Assembly (NCBI GenBank): GCA_002163155.1 | Contig: MAAO01000007.1 | Coordinates: 62,001 to 126,000 of the forward strand | Source of the DNA: Halobacteriovorax marinus | Lineage (GTDB): Bacteria; Bdellovibrionota; Bacteriovoracia; Bacteriovoracales; Bacteriovoracaceae | Reading direction: 5' to 3' | DNA length: 64,000 nt | Part shown: positions 34,017-41,528 of the stretch, one piece after another | Position numbering within the stretch: the stretch's first letter is position 1 | Layout: each line of letters opens with the position of its first letter | The notes under the pieces: model-generated | Told to the model about the DNA's origin: nothing | The model's database searches: none | The model's input: the letters and a program-made list of their open reading frames with translations, nothing else | Program-made: the position numbers and the translations under genes

Positions 34017-34649
34017 ATGAGTTTAAATACAAAACAACTGAAAATTAGAGAAGAAAGAGATCTCGTAAAGCGTGCGCTTGCAGGTGAAGAACTTGCGTGG
34101 AAACAAATTATTCTTCGTCATAAGAAAGCAATTTTAAAGGCAGTTAAATCTCACCTTTATAAATTTCACACAGCTTATGATGAATTTAAAGCGGAAGATG
34201 TTTATCAAGAAGTCTTATTAAAATTACATAGAACAGCACTAACTCAATTTTATGCAAAAGAATCTGGTGCTGCACTTAATTCATTTATATACACGGTGGC
34301 CTTAAATACTGCCAAAGACTACTCTAAGTCTAAACTTGGGCAAGCTAGTCTTAATGAAATTAATCCTCAAATTAAAACAGCAGAAGGTTCGGAAGAAAGC
34401 CTGGATACATTCGTCTTTGTAGAAGAGCAGTGTGCTCATAGCTTGTATGAGAAAATGGAAGAGAAGAAAATTATAAGAGATGAGCTTATCGAATTAGAAT
34501 TTACCAACAGACGTGTGATTGAAATGTATCTTGTTGGTGAGAAAAATAAAGAGATTGCAGCTAAGACAAAAATAACAGAAGCGAAGATTAATAAAATTGT
34601 TTTTAACTTTAAAAAGAAATTAGAAAAAAAATATAAGATGGTAGGTTAG
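34017..34649 (+). CDS. ECF-type RNA polymerase sigma factor of the island
   Basis: A 210-residue sigma factor. Region 2 contains EDVYQEVLLKLHR and NSFIYTVALNTAKDYSKSK; region 4 contains NRRVIEMYLVGEKNKEIAAKTKITEAKINKIVFNFKKKLEKK. A longer linker between them (about 45 residues) is somewhat acidic. AGGAG precedes the ATG. It is cotranscribed with the exported protein ahead of it from the promoter at 33188, and the same promoter pattern occurs eight times between 18.9 and 37.5 kb, so it is the likely controller of this island and of itself. No anti-sigma gene is evident in the operon. Confidence 0.88.
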   Translation: MSLNTKQLKIREERDLVKRALAGEELAWKQIILRHKKAILKAVKSHLYKFHTAYDEFKAEDVYQEVLLKLHRTALTQFYAKESGAALNSFIYTVALNTAKDYSKSKLGQASLNEINPQIKTAEGSEESLDTFVFVEEQCAHSLYEKMEEKKIIRDELIELEFTNRRVIEMYLVGEKNKEIAAKTKITEAKINKIVFNFKKKLEKKYKMVG

Positions 34650-34651
34650 AT

Positions 34652-34945
34652 ATGAGCATTATAGATAAAGCGAATAAGCTTAGACATTCAGAAAAAAGAA
34701 GTATGGAGAGATATAAAGCGCTGACTCTGATTGAACCAGCAAACCCTGAATATTGGTATAAGTTTGCACTATGTCTCTTTGCCAACGGTAATAATAAAGA
34801 TGCTTGGGAAACGCTTACCAATGCCAAGAAATTGGGAAGTGTAGATGCACTTGCTTTAATAGATAAGATTTTAGAAAAATATAAAGAAGAATCACCTGAG
34901 CAAGCTAGTCTTGCTCAGCGAGCTCTCTTAGGGGCGGAGGTATAA
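34652..34945 (+). CDS. Small TPR-like protein in the sigma operon
   Basis: A 97-residue cytoplasmic protein with two helical hairpins resembling a TPR unit (PANPEYWYKFALCLFANGNNKDAWETL, then LGSVDALALIDKILEKY). It starts 2 bp after the sigma gene's stop, so the two are translationally coupled. Being small and TPR-like, it might be the protein that holds the sigma factor inactive, but this is only an inference from position. Confidence 0.7.
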   Translation: MSIIDKANKLRHSEKRSMERYKALTLIEPANPEYWYKFALCLFANGNNKDAWETLTNAKKLGSVDALALIDKILEKYKEESPEQASLAQRALLGAEV

Positions 34946-34946
34946 G

Positions 34947-35612
34947 ATGTTAGACCTATTTGATTTTTTATTTGAAGGTAGTGAAGAAATAGAATTTGAA
35001 ACCATTGAAGGTGGTATTGAGGTTGATTCTGGAATTCACGATGTTTTAGGTGAATCTAATGAAGATCAAGTTCTCTTTGCGCTTAATCGTATGACAAACG
35101 ATGTGGATGAGTCGACTTTAGAAGAGGCCGCAGAGTATTTTAAAAATGCGAGCTATTCACAAGATTCTTTTAATGGAATTATTTCTAATTTAAAAGGAAT
35201 TCACGGTGAAGTGCAGGTCTTAGAAGAATTAGAAATGAGACCTGACTTTGAGGCGAATTATGTGATTCCAACTTCTACCTCTCATGAAGCTGTAGATATT
35301 TACGGTGTTGATGAGCACGGGACAATTTTAGAAAAGTATCAAGTTAAAATGAGCTTAGATAAGAGTTATATTCAAAGAACATTAGATGAGCTGCCTGAGG
35401 ATGTGAAAATCATTTGTCCTAGTGAGATCGCTGATGAATTTGATGATGATAGAATTGTTGATGTAGGAGTTAAACTCTCTCATGTTGAAGCGAATATTGA
35501 TGACCTATGTGAAGTTTTAGCGACTTCAGAGCCTTGGGAAGCAGAACTTGGTCCAAAGTTTGATCACTGGATTGATGAAGATTTTGAATTTGACTTTGGG
35601 ATGATTGGATAA
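34947..35612 (+). CDS. Acidic protein with Mrr-like nuclease-fold signature
   Basis: A 221-residue, very acidic protein. The centre reads GIHGEVQVLEELEM, then a strand VIPTSTSHEAVDIYG and a strand KYQVKM. GEv...L, avDIyg and YQVK in this order and spacing resemble the PD-(D/E)xK fold of Mrr-like nucleases, where Gln can replace the last acidic residue. The Asp/Glu content elsewhere is unusual for a DNA-binding enzyme, and helicase-type partners are absent. A ribosome site GGAGGTATAAG is clear. It overlaps the next gene by one base. Nuclease activity is inference. Confidence 0.65.
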   Translation: MLDLFDFLFEGSEEIEFETIEGGIEVDSGIHDVLGESNEDQVLFALNRMTNDVDESTLEEAAEYFKNASYSQDSFNGIISNLKGIHGEVQVLEELEMRPDFEANYVIPTSTSHEAVDIYGVDEHGTILEKYQVKMSLDKSYIQRTLDELPEDVKIICPSEIADEFDDDRIVDVGVKLSHVEANIDDLCEVLATSEPWEAELGPKFDHWIDEDFEFDFGMIG

Positions 35613-36535
35613 TGAAGAAGAAAGGTAGCTTACTTGGTATTTTAAATCAATCATTGCAACTCGGTGGAGCTGTTTTTGAAAAGTTTTTCAATTTAACTAT
35701 TGATGGTGTTCAAGATTTATTAGTTTCTGTTATTGATTATGGAGCTGACTTATCAAAGGTTGATAGATCAAAAATAATTGATTTCTTACAAGTCATAAAT
35801 ACGAAAAGAACTCTCGCTTGTGCAGTTTATCCAATTGCTGAGATTGAAAAGAAAATTGCAGAAGAACCAGATAAATACCAATTTAAAATCGACTACGTAG
35901 AACAATTGGAAAGACAATCTGTTCTTGTGATGAAACTTATGGAGTGGATGGCCTTTTCTCCCATTGAGAGAAAAGCAGTTGAAAGAATGTTTAAAAATGT
36001 TCAAGAAGTAAGGGATGAAGTTGGTTTAAGTCAGCTGCATTACGATGAAATAAAATTCATACTGGCCTCAATTACAAAGAAGTTAGATATTGCCTTGAAT
36101 AAAAGAGATGAAGACGAGTTTAAGTATATTTTAGTGGATTATCTAAGGTGCCAAATAATATTGGGTGAATCCGATAATATAAACGAGTATCTAGAGATCT
36201 TGGAGAGCTTTGATAAGAGCAATTTCAATATGTTAAAAGGAAGGTACCTTTTTAGTAAGGGAGATGCTGAAAATGCGTATACTTATCTAAGAATAGCGCA
36301 TGATAACAAAGTTGAGTATTCAGAGGACCTCTTGGCTCAATGTCTAGATCAGCTTACTAAAGAATCAAAAGATAAAGAAAAATGGATCAAGATAAAGAGA
36401 GAACTCTTTGGTGGTCTATTTTCGGATTCAAATAAAGAAATTTTAAAATCATTACCGTTTACGTTTTTACAAATTAAGTGGCAAGAAATTCACAAAGTTT
36501 ATAATAATTTGAAGGGGAAAAAGAATGCTTCATAA
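35612..36535 (+). CDS. Helical protein of the sigma operon, unknown function
   Basis: A 307-residue, soluble, all-helical protein. A slightly hydrophobic start (SLLGILNQSLQLGGAVF) may bind membrane peripherally. The C-terminal half (ILGESDNINEYLEILESFDKSNFNMLKGRYLFSKGDAENAYTYLRIA) has TPR-like spacing. It begins with a TAATG overlap on the previous gene and overlaps the DUF697-like gene by 11 bp, so the three are tightly coupled. No family recognised. Confidence 0.7.
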   Translation: MKKKGSLLGILNQSLQLGGAVFEKFFNLTIDGVQDLLVSVIDYGADLSKVDRSKIIDFLQVINTKRTLACAVYPIAEIEKKIAEEPDKYQFKIDYVEQLERQSVLVMKLMEWMAFSPIERKAVERMFKNVQEVRDEVGLSQLHYDEIKFILASITKKLDIALNKRDEDEFKYILVDYLRCQIILGESDNINEYLEILESFDKSNFNMLKGRYLFSKGDAENAYTYLRIAHDNKVEYSEDLLAQCLDQLTKESKDKEKWIKIKRELFGGLFSDSNKEILKSLPFTFLQIKWQEIHKVYNNLKGKKNAS

Positions 36536-37112
36536 AATTGAAACTTTTATAAAAAATCTTAGCGAACATATTGAAAATGATGACCAGTCATCAAACGATG
36601 ATCCAGTTAAGAAAATGATTTCTAAGTACGCTGCCATTTGTGCTGTGTTTGCTATGCTTCCCAATTCTCTTATTCCTGGAAGTGACTTTGTTGGTCTCAC
36701 ATTAATTCAATGTGTGATGGCGAGAAATATTGCGAAACACTATGGTAAGAACCCTTCTTTTGATGAATTAAAGGAGCTTATTAAAAATATTGGGATGACT
36801 ATGGGGCTAGCTTTTGGTGCTCAACAGCTGGTTCTGTCGCTTTATAGAACAATTGTACCTTATTGGGGAGGAGTCACTACCTTTGCAATGGTTTTCTCAG
36901 CAACTTACGCTGTTGGTTATGTCATTGATTGCATTTATAAGTCAGAGGCAGAAGGAGTTGATTTTTGTCCTGATAATATGAAGACCATAATTGGCGACTT
37001 AAAAGAAGAGGGGAAGAAGCTATCGAAAGACTTTAATCCTAAGAAGTTATTTAGTCATGCCAAACAAGCATGGAGCGATACAAGTAAAACTAATAATGAT
37101 AAAGCAGCATAA
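36525..37112 (+). CDS. DUF697-like membrane protein
   Basis: A 195-residue protein. Residues ~25-150 resemble DUF697: KYAAICAVFAMLPNSLIPGSDFVGLTLIQCVMARNIAKHYGK, followed by a second hydrophobic helix pair ending TYAVGYVIDCIYK. The P..L.P..D..GLT..Q..M...IA..YG pattern is the usual family signature. DUF697 proteins are often paired with GTPases, including dynamin-like ones, and such a pair is encoded 10 kb away under the same promoter type. A strong AGGGG ribosome site lies inside the previous gene. Confidence 0.75.
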   Translation: MLHKIETFIKNLSEHIENDDQSSNDDPVKKMISKYAAICAVFAMLPNSLIPGSDFVGLTLIQCVMARNIAKHYGKNPSFDELKELIKNIGMTMGLAFGAQQLVLSLYRTIVPYWGGVTTFAMVFSATYAVGYVIDCIYKSEAEGVDFCPDNMKTIIGDLKEEGKKLSKDFNPKKLFSHAKQAWSDTSKTNNDKAA

Positions 37113-37117
37113 TATCT

Positions 37118-37145
37118 AGAACTTTTTCAAATTATTCTCGTCTCA
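37118..37145 (+). promoter_or_regulatory. ECF promoter (regulon site 7)
   Basis: AGAACT (37118), 15 nt, CGTCTCAT. The -35 starts 6 bases past the stop of the DUF697-like gene, which separates the next gene from the sigma operon. Transcription would start near 37150, 20 bases before the ATG at 37172. Confidence 0.75.
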
Positions 37146-37171
37146 TCAACTCCACATCTAAAGGAGTTGAT

Positions 37172-37429
37172 ATGAATGAGAAGTCTCAGAAAATTATCAG
37201 TTTAATGTTAGAAGAAATTAAGAAGAATTATCTCCAAGCTGGCTTTGAAGATGATGAAGAATTGCAAGAGGCGATGGGAATGGCCCATATATTTCTATCT
37301 GGAATTATCTCAAATTTTAGAAAACAAGATAATAGTGTTCTCAAAATGGTCACTTTCGCCAAATCATTGACTCTATATTTTGATCAACTCTCTATCGTTG
37401 AACAATCTTTGAATAAGAAAGTGCAATAA
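37172..37429 (+). CDS. Small helical protein under ECF control
   Basis: An 85-residue, soluble, helical protein (MNEKSQKIISLMLEEIKKNY...) without signal peptide or recognised family. AAGGAG precedes the ATG. It has its own ECF promoter directly upstream and its own downstream neighbour with another, so it is a single-gene unit. A protein this small under a dedicated stress promoter could be a modulator of the envelope system. Confidence 0.75.
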   Translation: MNEKSQKIISLMLEEIKKNYLQAGFEDDEELQEAMGMAHIFLSGIISNFRKQDNSVLKMVTFAKSLTLYFDQLSIVEQSLNKKVQ

Positions 37430-37438
37430 GATAGATAT

Positions 37439-37466
37439 GGAATTTTTATAATTATCTCTCGTCTAT
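37439..37466 (+). promoter_or_regulatory. ECF promoter (regulon site 8)
   Basis: GGAATT, 15 nt, CGTCTAT. It lies between two small genes, about 25 bases before the second one's ribosome site. Together with site 7 it shows that the small genes are separate units. Confidence 0.75.
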
Positions 37467-37491
37467 AGATTATAACTAACGGGAGATAGAT

Positions 37492-37683
37492 ATGAACATT
37501 CAAGCTTTAGAAAGTAATCTTAAAATAGGTTTATCACTACAAGGAGAGGCCAGAGAGGATTATCTCTATGGCGTTCAGAGAATTGTAGAAAGAACCCTTT
37601 CTGAAACTTGTAAGAATTCAGCACCTGATAAATATATTTATCTCAGTTATCTACTGGCGCAGGTGATTGATCTCAATATGTAA
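37492..37683 (+). CDS. Very small protein under ECF control
   Basis: A 63-residue protein (MNIQALESNLKIGLSLQGEAREDYLYGV...), helical, with no family. CGGGAGATAGAT gives a good ribosome site. Its promoter is the closest match among rightward sites to the consensus (GGAATT-N15-CGTCTAT). It converges with the cupin gene, with only 18 bases between them. Confidence 0.72.
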   Translation: MNIQALESNLKIGLSLQGEAREDYLYGVQRIVERTLSETCKNSAPDKYIYLSYLLAQVIDLNM

Positions 37684-37701
37684 TGTGTATTTATATCTAC
37701 C

Positions 37702-38361
37702 TCAAGTAGCCAAATGACCCGTCTTCACAAGAATAACCGTCTCTTCATCCACCCAAGGTAAGTGAGAGGAGAGATGTTTACTTCTAATCCAAGTGCCTGC
37801 TGGATATTCTCCGTGTTCGTCTTTAAAGGTTCCAGAGAGTACGAGAATCTCTTCGCCGCCAAAGTGGGAGTGAGCAACAAACTTCTCTCCCTTAGGCCAT
37901 TTCACAAGGGCGGTGCCCTCTGCTTCAAAACTGGCGAGTGGCATGACTTGTAAGTTTCCATAACCCTGAACCCACTCAGCACTTCCAGTATCTTTAACAA
38001 CTCGCTCCCTATCACCAGACTTAAACTGATTGAGCTTAACAAAGATGACACATCCATCCTTACTAAAGGGAGCATGCACGTAGCCAGGGGGATTTCTTAG
38101 GTAAGTTCCCGCAGGGTAGTCTCCAAATTCATCAGAGAAGACTCCTTCTAGGACAAAGATCTCTTCTCCTTTAGGATGGGGATGAGCTTTAAAACTAGTT
38201 CCAGCTTCGTACTTAACGATGGAAGTGGTGCGACCAGATTCTAGCTCTTCTCGCTCTAGGGGGATTCTGAAGATTCCAGCTGCTGGAGAGGGGAGCAGCT
38301 CCTGCTCCCGTGTTCTAATCACAACGTCCTTAGTAAAATCCATATTGAAGTTCTTAAGCAT
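37702..38361 (-). CDS. Double-cupin (ChrR-like) protein
   Basis: A 219-residue protein consisting of two similar cupin domains: HPHPKGEEIFVLEGVFSDEFGDYPAGTYLRNPPG near residues 60-95, and HSHFGGEEILVLSGTFKDEHGEYPAGTWIRS near 165-195. Each has the HxHxxxE metal-binding pattern of ChrR-type anti-sigma cupins, but no sigma-binding N-terminus is present. GGGAGAAA precedes the ATG. It is translationally linked to the short-chain dehydrogenase gene upstream. Metal-dependent dioxygenase or storage roles are possible. Confidence 0.88.
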   Translation of the reverse strand: MLKNFNMDFTKDVVIRTREQELLPSPAAGIFRIPLEREELESGRTTSIVKYEAGTSFKAHPHPKGEEIFVLEGVFSDEFGDYPAGTYLRNPPGYVHAPFSKDGCVIFVKLNQFKSGDRERVVKDTGSAEWVQGYGNLQVMPLASFEAEGTALVKWPKGEKFVAHSHFGGEEILVLSGTFKDEHGEYPAGTWIRSKHLSSHLPWVDEETVILVKTGHLAT

Positions 38362-39125
38362 TAGTTTCTCCCGGCCATGACACCACCATCAACATTTAAA
38401 ATCTCTCCCGTTATCCAACTAGCTTTTTCTGAGAGAAGAAATTCAACTGAATCGGCCACGTCTTTTGTTCTGCCAACTCTTCCAATGGGGTGAAAAGAAT
38501 TAAAGTCTTGTAGGCTCTCTTCTATCTTATCCTCTTCTATGAAGGATTTATATATTGAAGTGACAACCACTGCTGGGGCGACTGCATTGACTCTAATACC
38601 ATAGTCAGCTAATTCCATCGCTAAGTGTTGCGTCAGTGAGTGTAGACCCGCTTTTTGCATTGAGTAGGCTGAAGAGGGTGTGGCCTTAACTGATTGATGG
38701 GCCCACATGGAACCAATATTTACTATGGAGCCTGCGCCATGTTCTTTCATATTAACCACTGCTGCCTGAGTGATGAAGAAGAAAGACTTATTGAGATCAA
38801 TTTGTTGATCGTAATCCTGTTCTTTATGCTCAAGAAAACTCACAGGTTTAAAATATCCAGCGGCGTTTACCAGGTACTTTATATGGCGTCCTTCTTCGCT
38901 AATTTTTAAAAGGAACTTACTCACTTCTTCCGGCTCATAGAGACTGACAATATAAGTCTCTACACTGCCACCGTCTTCTTTAATGAGAGCAGCAGCTCTT
39001 TTAAGCTTCTCTTCATCTCGTCCTGTAATGAGTACAGTACTGCCATTCTTAGCAAGTCTTCTTGCTGTCTCTAAACCAATTCCACTTGATCCACCGACTA
39101 TTAATGCTAGGTTTTGTTCACTCAT
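38361..39125 (-). CDS. Short-chain dehydrogenase/reductase
   Basis: A 254-residue classical SDR. It has the cofactor motif GGSSGIGLETA near residue 12, the NAAGYF strand near 86, and the catalytic Ser138, Tyr153, Lys157 set visible in NIGSMWAHQSVKATPSSAYSMQKAGL. A TGxxxGxG-like start and an Asp/Arg pattern (GRDEEKL) suggest preference for NADP. It is divergent from an HxlR regulator gene, with a 116-base gap holding operator-like palindromes. Substrate unknown. Confidence 0.93.
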   Translation of the reverse strand: MSEQNLALIVGGSSGIGLETARRLAKNGSTVLITGRDEEKLKRAAALIKEDGGSVETYIVSLYEPEEVSKFLLKISEEGRHIKYLVNAAGYFKPVSFLEHKEQDYDQQIDLNKSFFFITQAAVVNMKEHGAGSIVNIGSMWAHQSVKATPSSAYSMQKAGLHSLTQHLAMELADYGIRVNAVAPAVVVTSIYKSFIEEDKIEESLQDFNSFHPIGRVGRTKDVADSVEFLLSEKASWITGEILNVDGGVMAGRN

Positions 39126-39191
39126 ATTTGCTCCTTAGTTTGCAAAATTGTTCTGTTGTTTTATAATCTAGTGGAGAATTGAGTTAAAAAA

Positions 39192-39230
39192 AAGTACGTA
39201 CTTCCTGGTGGGGTAGGTACCAACTGGTAC
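39192..39230. promoter_or_regulatory. Putative HxlR operator region
   Basis: A 12-bp palindrome AAGTACGTACTT (39192-39203) is followed by two GGTAC units (39216-39220 and 39226-39230). Short GTAC-containing palindromes between an HxlR gene and its divergent SDR-cupin operon are the pattern of HxlR autoregulatory operators. Confidence 0.45.
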
Positions 39231-39241
39231 ATGTTGTTGAT

Positions 39242-39586
39242 ATGACTGAAAATAAAAATGAAAAAAAAGTAATCAGAAAACTTCCCCCTAAAAAGGCCGC
39301 CACAATGGTTGAAACCTTCTTTGGCTGTAAGTGGTCACTAACTGTCTACTCTATGATTAGAGATGGAGTGGTGAGACCTGGAGAGATGGTCAGAAGTGTT
39401 GAGGGGTTATCGACTAAGGTTTTAAATAGCTGTTTAAAGAGAAACCTAGAGTCTGGGATTTTAGAGAAGGAAGTGTTTCAAGAGTTACCGCTAAAGGTCG
39501 AATATTCGATTACTCCCTTTGGAGAGAATTTTATTAAGATTCTCGATGATATTGAAGAGCTGAATAAGAAAATAACAAAGAACTAA
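39242..39586 (+). CDS. HxlR-family transcriptional regulator
   Basis: A 114-residue single-domain winged HTH protein. The family pattern is intact: FFGCKWSLTVYSMIRDGVVRPGEMVRSVEGLSTKVLNSCLKRNLESGILEKEVF, then the wing VEYSITPFGENFI. Before it comes a short Lys-rich start. The usual HxlR cysteine (C near residue 29) is present, which in many members senses electrophiles. It is divergent from the SDR-cupin operon and upstream of an aquaporin gene by 32 bp, so both may be controlled by it. Confidence 0.92.
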   Translation: MTENKNEKKVIRKLPPKKAATMVETFFGCKWSLTVYSMIRDGVVRPGEMVRSVEGLSTKVLNSCLKRNLESGILEKEVFQELPLKVEYSITPFGENFIKILDDIEELNKKITKN

Positions 39587-39618
39587 TCTAAACCTAAAAA
39601 CATAAATACGGATTTACC

Positions 39619-40332
39619 ATGAGCAAACAAAAACACGTTCTTTCCCAATATATTTCAGAAGTTATTGGAACCTTTCTACTGGTCTTCTTTGGTTGTGGAG
39701 CAGCGATCCTCTCACAAAAACTTGCAGGAGCTTTTAGTCCAATACTGATACCATTTATTTTTGGTGGCATTGTTTCAGTGATGATCTACGCCGTAGGGCA
39801 TATCTCGGGTGCTCACTTTAATCCTGCAGTGACTATTGCATTCTACTGTGTGAAGAGATTCCCAGGTTTTAGAGTACCGGGTTATATTCTGTCTCAATGT
39901 ATTGGGGCCATTTTAGCGAGTCTGTTACATCTTATGATCTTTAGTGATGGTGGACATAACTTTGGTTTAACGACTCTTATTTCTACGGAGGCGTTAACGC
40001 TTAGTTATGCTTCAGGTTTTCTAGTTGAAGCACTATTATCTTTTGCGCTTATGTTTGTGATTATAAGTGTGGCGACTGATTCAAGGGCAGTGGGAGAGTT
40101 GGCAGGAATTGCTATTGGGACGACGGTGGCGATTGATGCGGCACTGGGTGGAGTTTTAACTGGTGCTAGTATGAATCCTGCTAGAAGTCTTGCTCCTGCA
40201 ATTTTAGAGAATGATTATAGTTATATTAGTTTGTATTTGTTTGCTCCTGTGGTTGGGACTGTTTTGGCGGCGGTGGTTTATGAGTGGATTAGGTGTCATA
40301 GGGATGAGGCGGAGGAGCATGGGTGTTGTTAA
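39619..40332 (+). CDS. Aquaporin / MIP-family channel
   Basis: A 237-residue MIP channel with six hydrophobic helices and both NPA boxes: SGAHFNPAVTIAF near residue 70 and GASMNPARSLAPA near 190. The residue after the second box is Arg, as in water and glycerol channels. The C-terminus ends HRDEAEEHGCC, a double Cys that is rare in the family. Since arsenite passes through some MIP channels, and the window encodes arsH, a metalloid role is possible but not shown. The acetyltransferase gene starts immediately after its stop. Confidence 0.92.
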   Translation: MSKQKHVLSQYISEVIGTFLLVFFGCGAAILSQKLAGAFSPILIPFIFGGIVSVMIYAVGHISGAHFNPAVTIAFYCVKRFPGFRVPGYILSQCIGAILASLLHLMIFSDGGHNFGLTTLISTEALTLSYASGFLVEALLSFALMFVIISVATDSRAVGELAGIAIGTTVAIDAALGGVLTGASMNPARSLAPAILENDYSYISLYLFAPVVGTVLAAVVYEWIRCHRDEAEEHGCC

Positions 40333-40902
40333 ATGAAAGTAGATGAGCCATTTGATAACAGTGTTAAAAGTTTTGACCTATCAAAAGAGCTCACTTTTAG
40401 CTTAGCCGTGACTGAAGATGTAGAATCAGTGTTCGAACTCATGAGTGAGAGAAATCCCAAAATGGATAAGAAGTCATTAAGGGTTAATGTAGAGAGAGAA
40501 ATTCAAGAATACTGTGATGGAAAAGTGTATGGAGTCTTTGTTGCAAAACTCAAAGGGAGAGTTGTAGGTTTCTGTAGGTACTATCATAGTGAAAGTGTTC
40601 CCAAAGAAAAGATAAAATTTGAATCACCATCTGGTTATTACGGAATGGGGATAGTTGTCTCTAGTGATATGAGAAGACATGGTATTGCGAAGTTCTTATC
40701 TAAAAAGAGATTTGAGTGGCTTAGAGATTTAGGAGCTACTTGTCTTTATTCTTGTGTGGCGATGGGGAATGAGACTTCTCAGAGGATGCATGAGGGGCTT
40801 GGGTTTGTGAGGTTAGGAGAGATTGATGGAGCTTTGACAGTTGTTTTTGATGAGATGGGTGGGGTTTTGTTTTATAGGGACTTGAGTAAAGTAGGAGCGT
40901 AA
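40333..40902 (+). CDS. GNAT-family acetyltransferase
   Basis: A 189-residue GNAT protein. The acetyl-CoA region reads YYGMGIVVSSDMRRHGIAKFLSKK (motif A with the R-R-x-G-I-A form of Q/RxxGxG/A) and C-terminal SQRMHEGLGFVRLGEIDG closes the fold (motif B). The start codon follows the aquaporin stop with no gap, so the two are cotranscribed. A terminator overlaps its stop. Substrate unknown. Confidence 0.85.
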   Translation: MKVDEPFDNSVKSFDLSKELTFSLAVTEDVESVFELMSERNPKMDKKSLRVNVEREIQEYCDGKVYGVFVAKLKGRVVGFCRYYHSESVPKEKIKFESPSGYYGMGIVVSSDMRRHGIAKFLSKKRFEWLRDLGATCLYSCVAMGNETSQRMHEGLGFVRLGEIDGALTVVFDEMGGVLFYRDLSKVGA

Positions 40903-40915
40903 TGTTTTACGCTCC
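40894..40915 (+). terminator. Rho-independent terminator of the aquaporin-GNAT operon
   Basis: GGAGCGTAA, loop TGTT, TTACGCTCC: a perfect 9-bp stem that overlaps the stop codon of the acetyltransferase gene, followed by a T-rich stretch (TTCTTTTTA). The GC-rich base and T-run fit an intrinsic terminator. Confidence 0.75.
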
Positions 40916-41049
40916 ATACATTCTTTTTATCGTCCCATGAATGTCTTTTTAGGAGCTTTGCAAAGATAAAAAAGAACTTAGGTATGTTTTTTTTGTTTAC
41001 CAAATGTGTGATTTTCTTAACCTTTTCTTTTTTGATAACTCTTGATAGA

Positions 41050-41136
41050 TTATATATGCTTCTTTTGATAATTTTTTGACTTTAATTTATCTTCATCACT
41101 AAACTCTTCTAAAATTTTTAATGCTAAATGACTCAT
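41050..41136 (-). other. Short open frame (28 codons), downstream of another
   Basis: ATG at 41136 overlaps the TGA of the frame at 41133-41255 (ATGA). It encodes MSHLALKILEEFSDED... and ends KKHI. Such overlap is typical of coupled genes, but the length and absence of a ribosome site make it doubtful. It may be a remnant. Confidence 0.25.
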
Positions 41137-41255
41137 TGATTCTCCAGAAGTTTATTCGGCTTATAATAAATTTCATCGGGTAAATATAATTCGTTCTTGA
41201 GTCTTGAGTTTATATTGAACCCATTTTTAATTATGTTAAAAATATTTGGTCTCAT
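41133..41255 (-). other. Short open frame (40 codons) in the AT-rich gap
   Basis: A 40-codon frame encoding MRPNIFNIIKNGFNINSR..., with no ribosome site. It is the only notable content of the 40916-41528 gap, which is very AT-rich and otherwise featureless. The gap lies at the left edge of the restriction-modification gene and may be debris from its insertion. Confidence 0.25.
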
Positions 41256-41528
41256 TTTGAGGCACGTGTGTGAGTAAATGAATTTATTACAGAAGTTTAC
41301 TTACTTGGTATCTTCGCTGTTTGTAATCAAGAAATCTTGATAAAATAAATGATTTTGTTGAATGTAAGCTAGATATAAAAAATTGAAAAAATATAGAAAA
41401 CGGTTATATCATTTGCAGTAAGAATTCTTTTTGTTTGACTCTTTGCGTCGGAGATGCTGAGTCAACACCAAATTTCCATACCTCTTTTGCCTCGTAGATT
41501 TCTATTATTTTTATTTTAAAATAAACAT

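Noticed and set aside
41420-41446. GAATTC...CGTC before the type IIG gene as a regulon promoter
   Set aside because: The spacing is 18 nt rather than 15 and the -10 continues GG instead of T.
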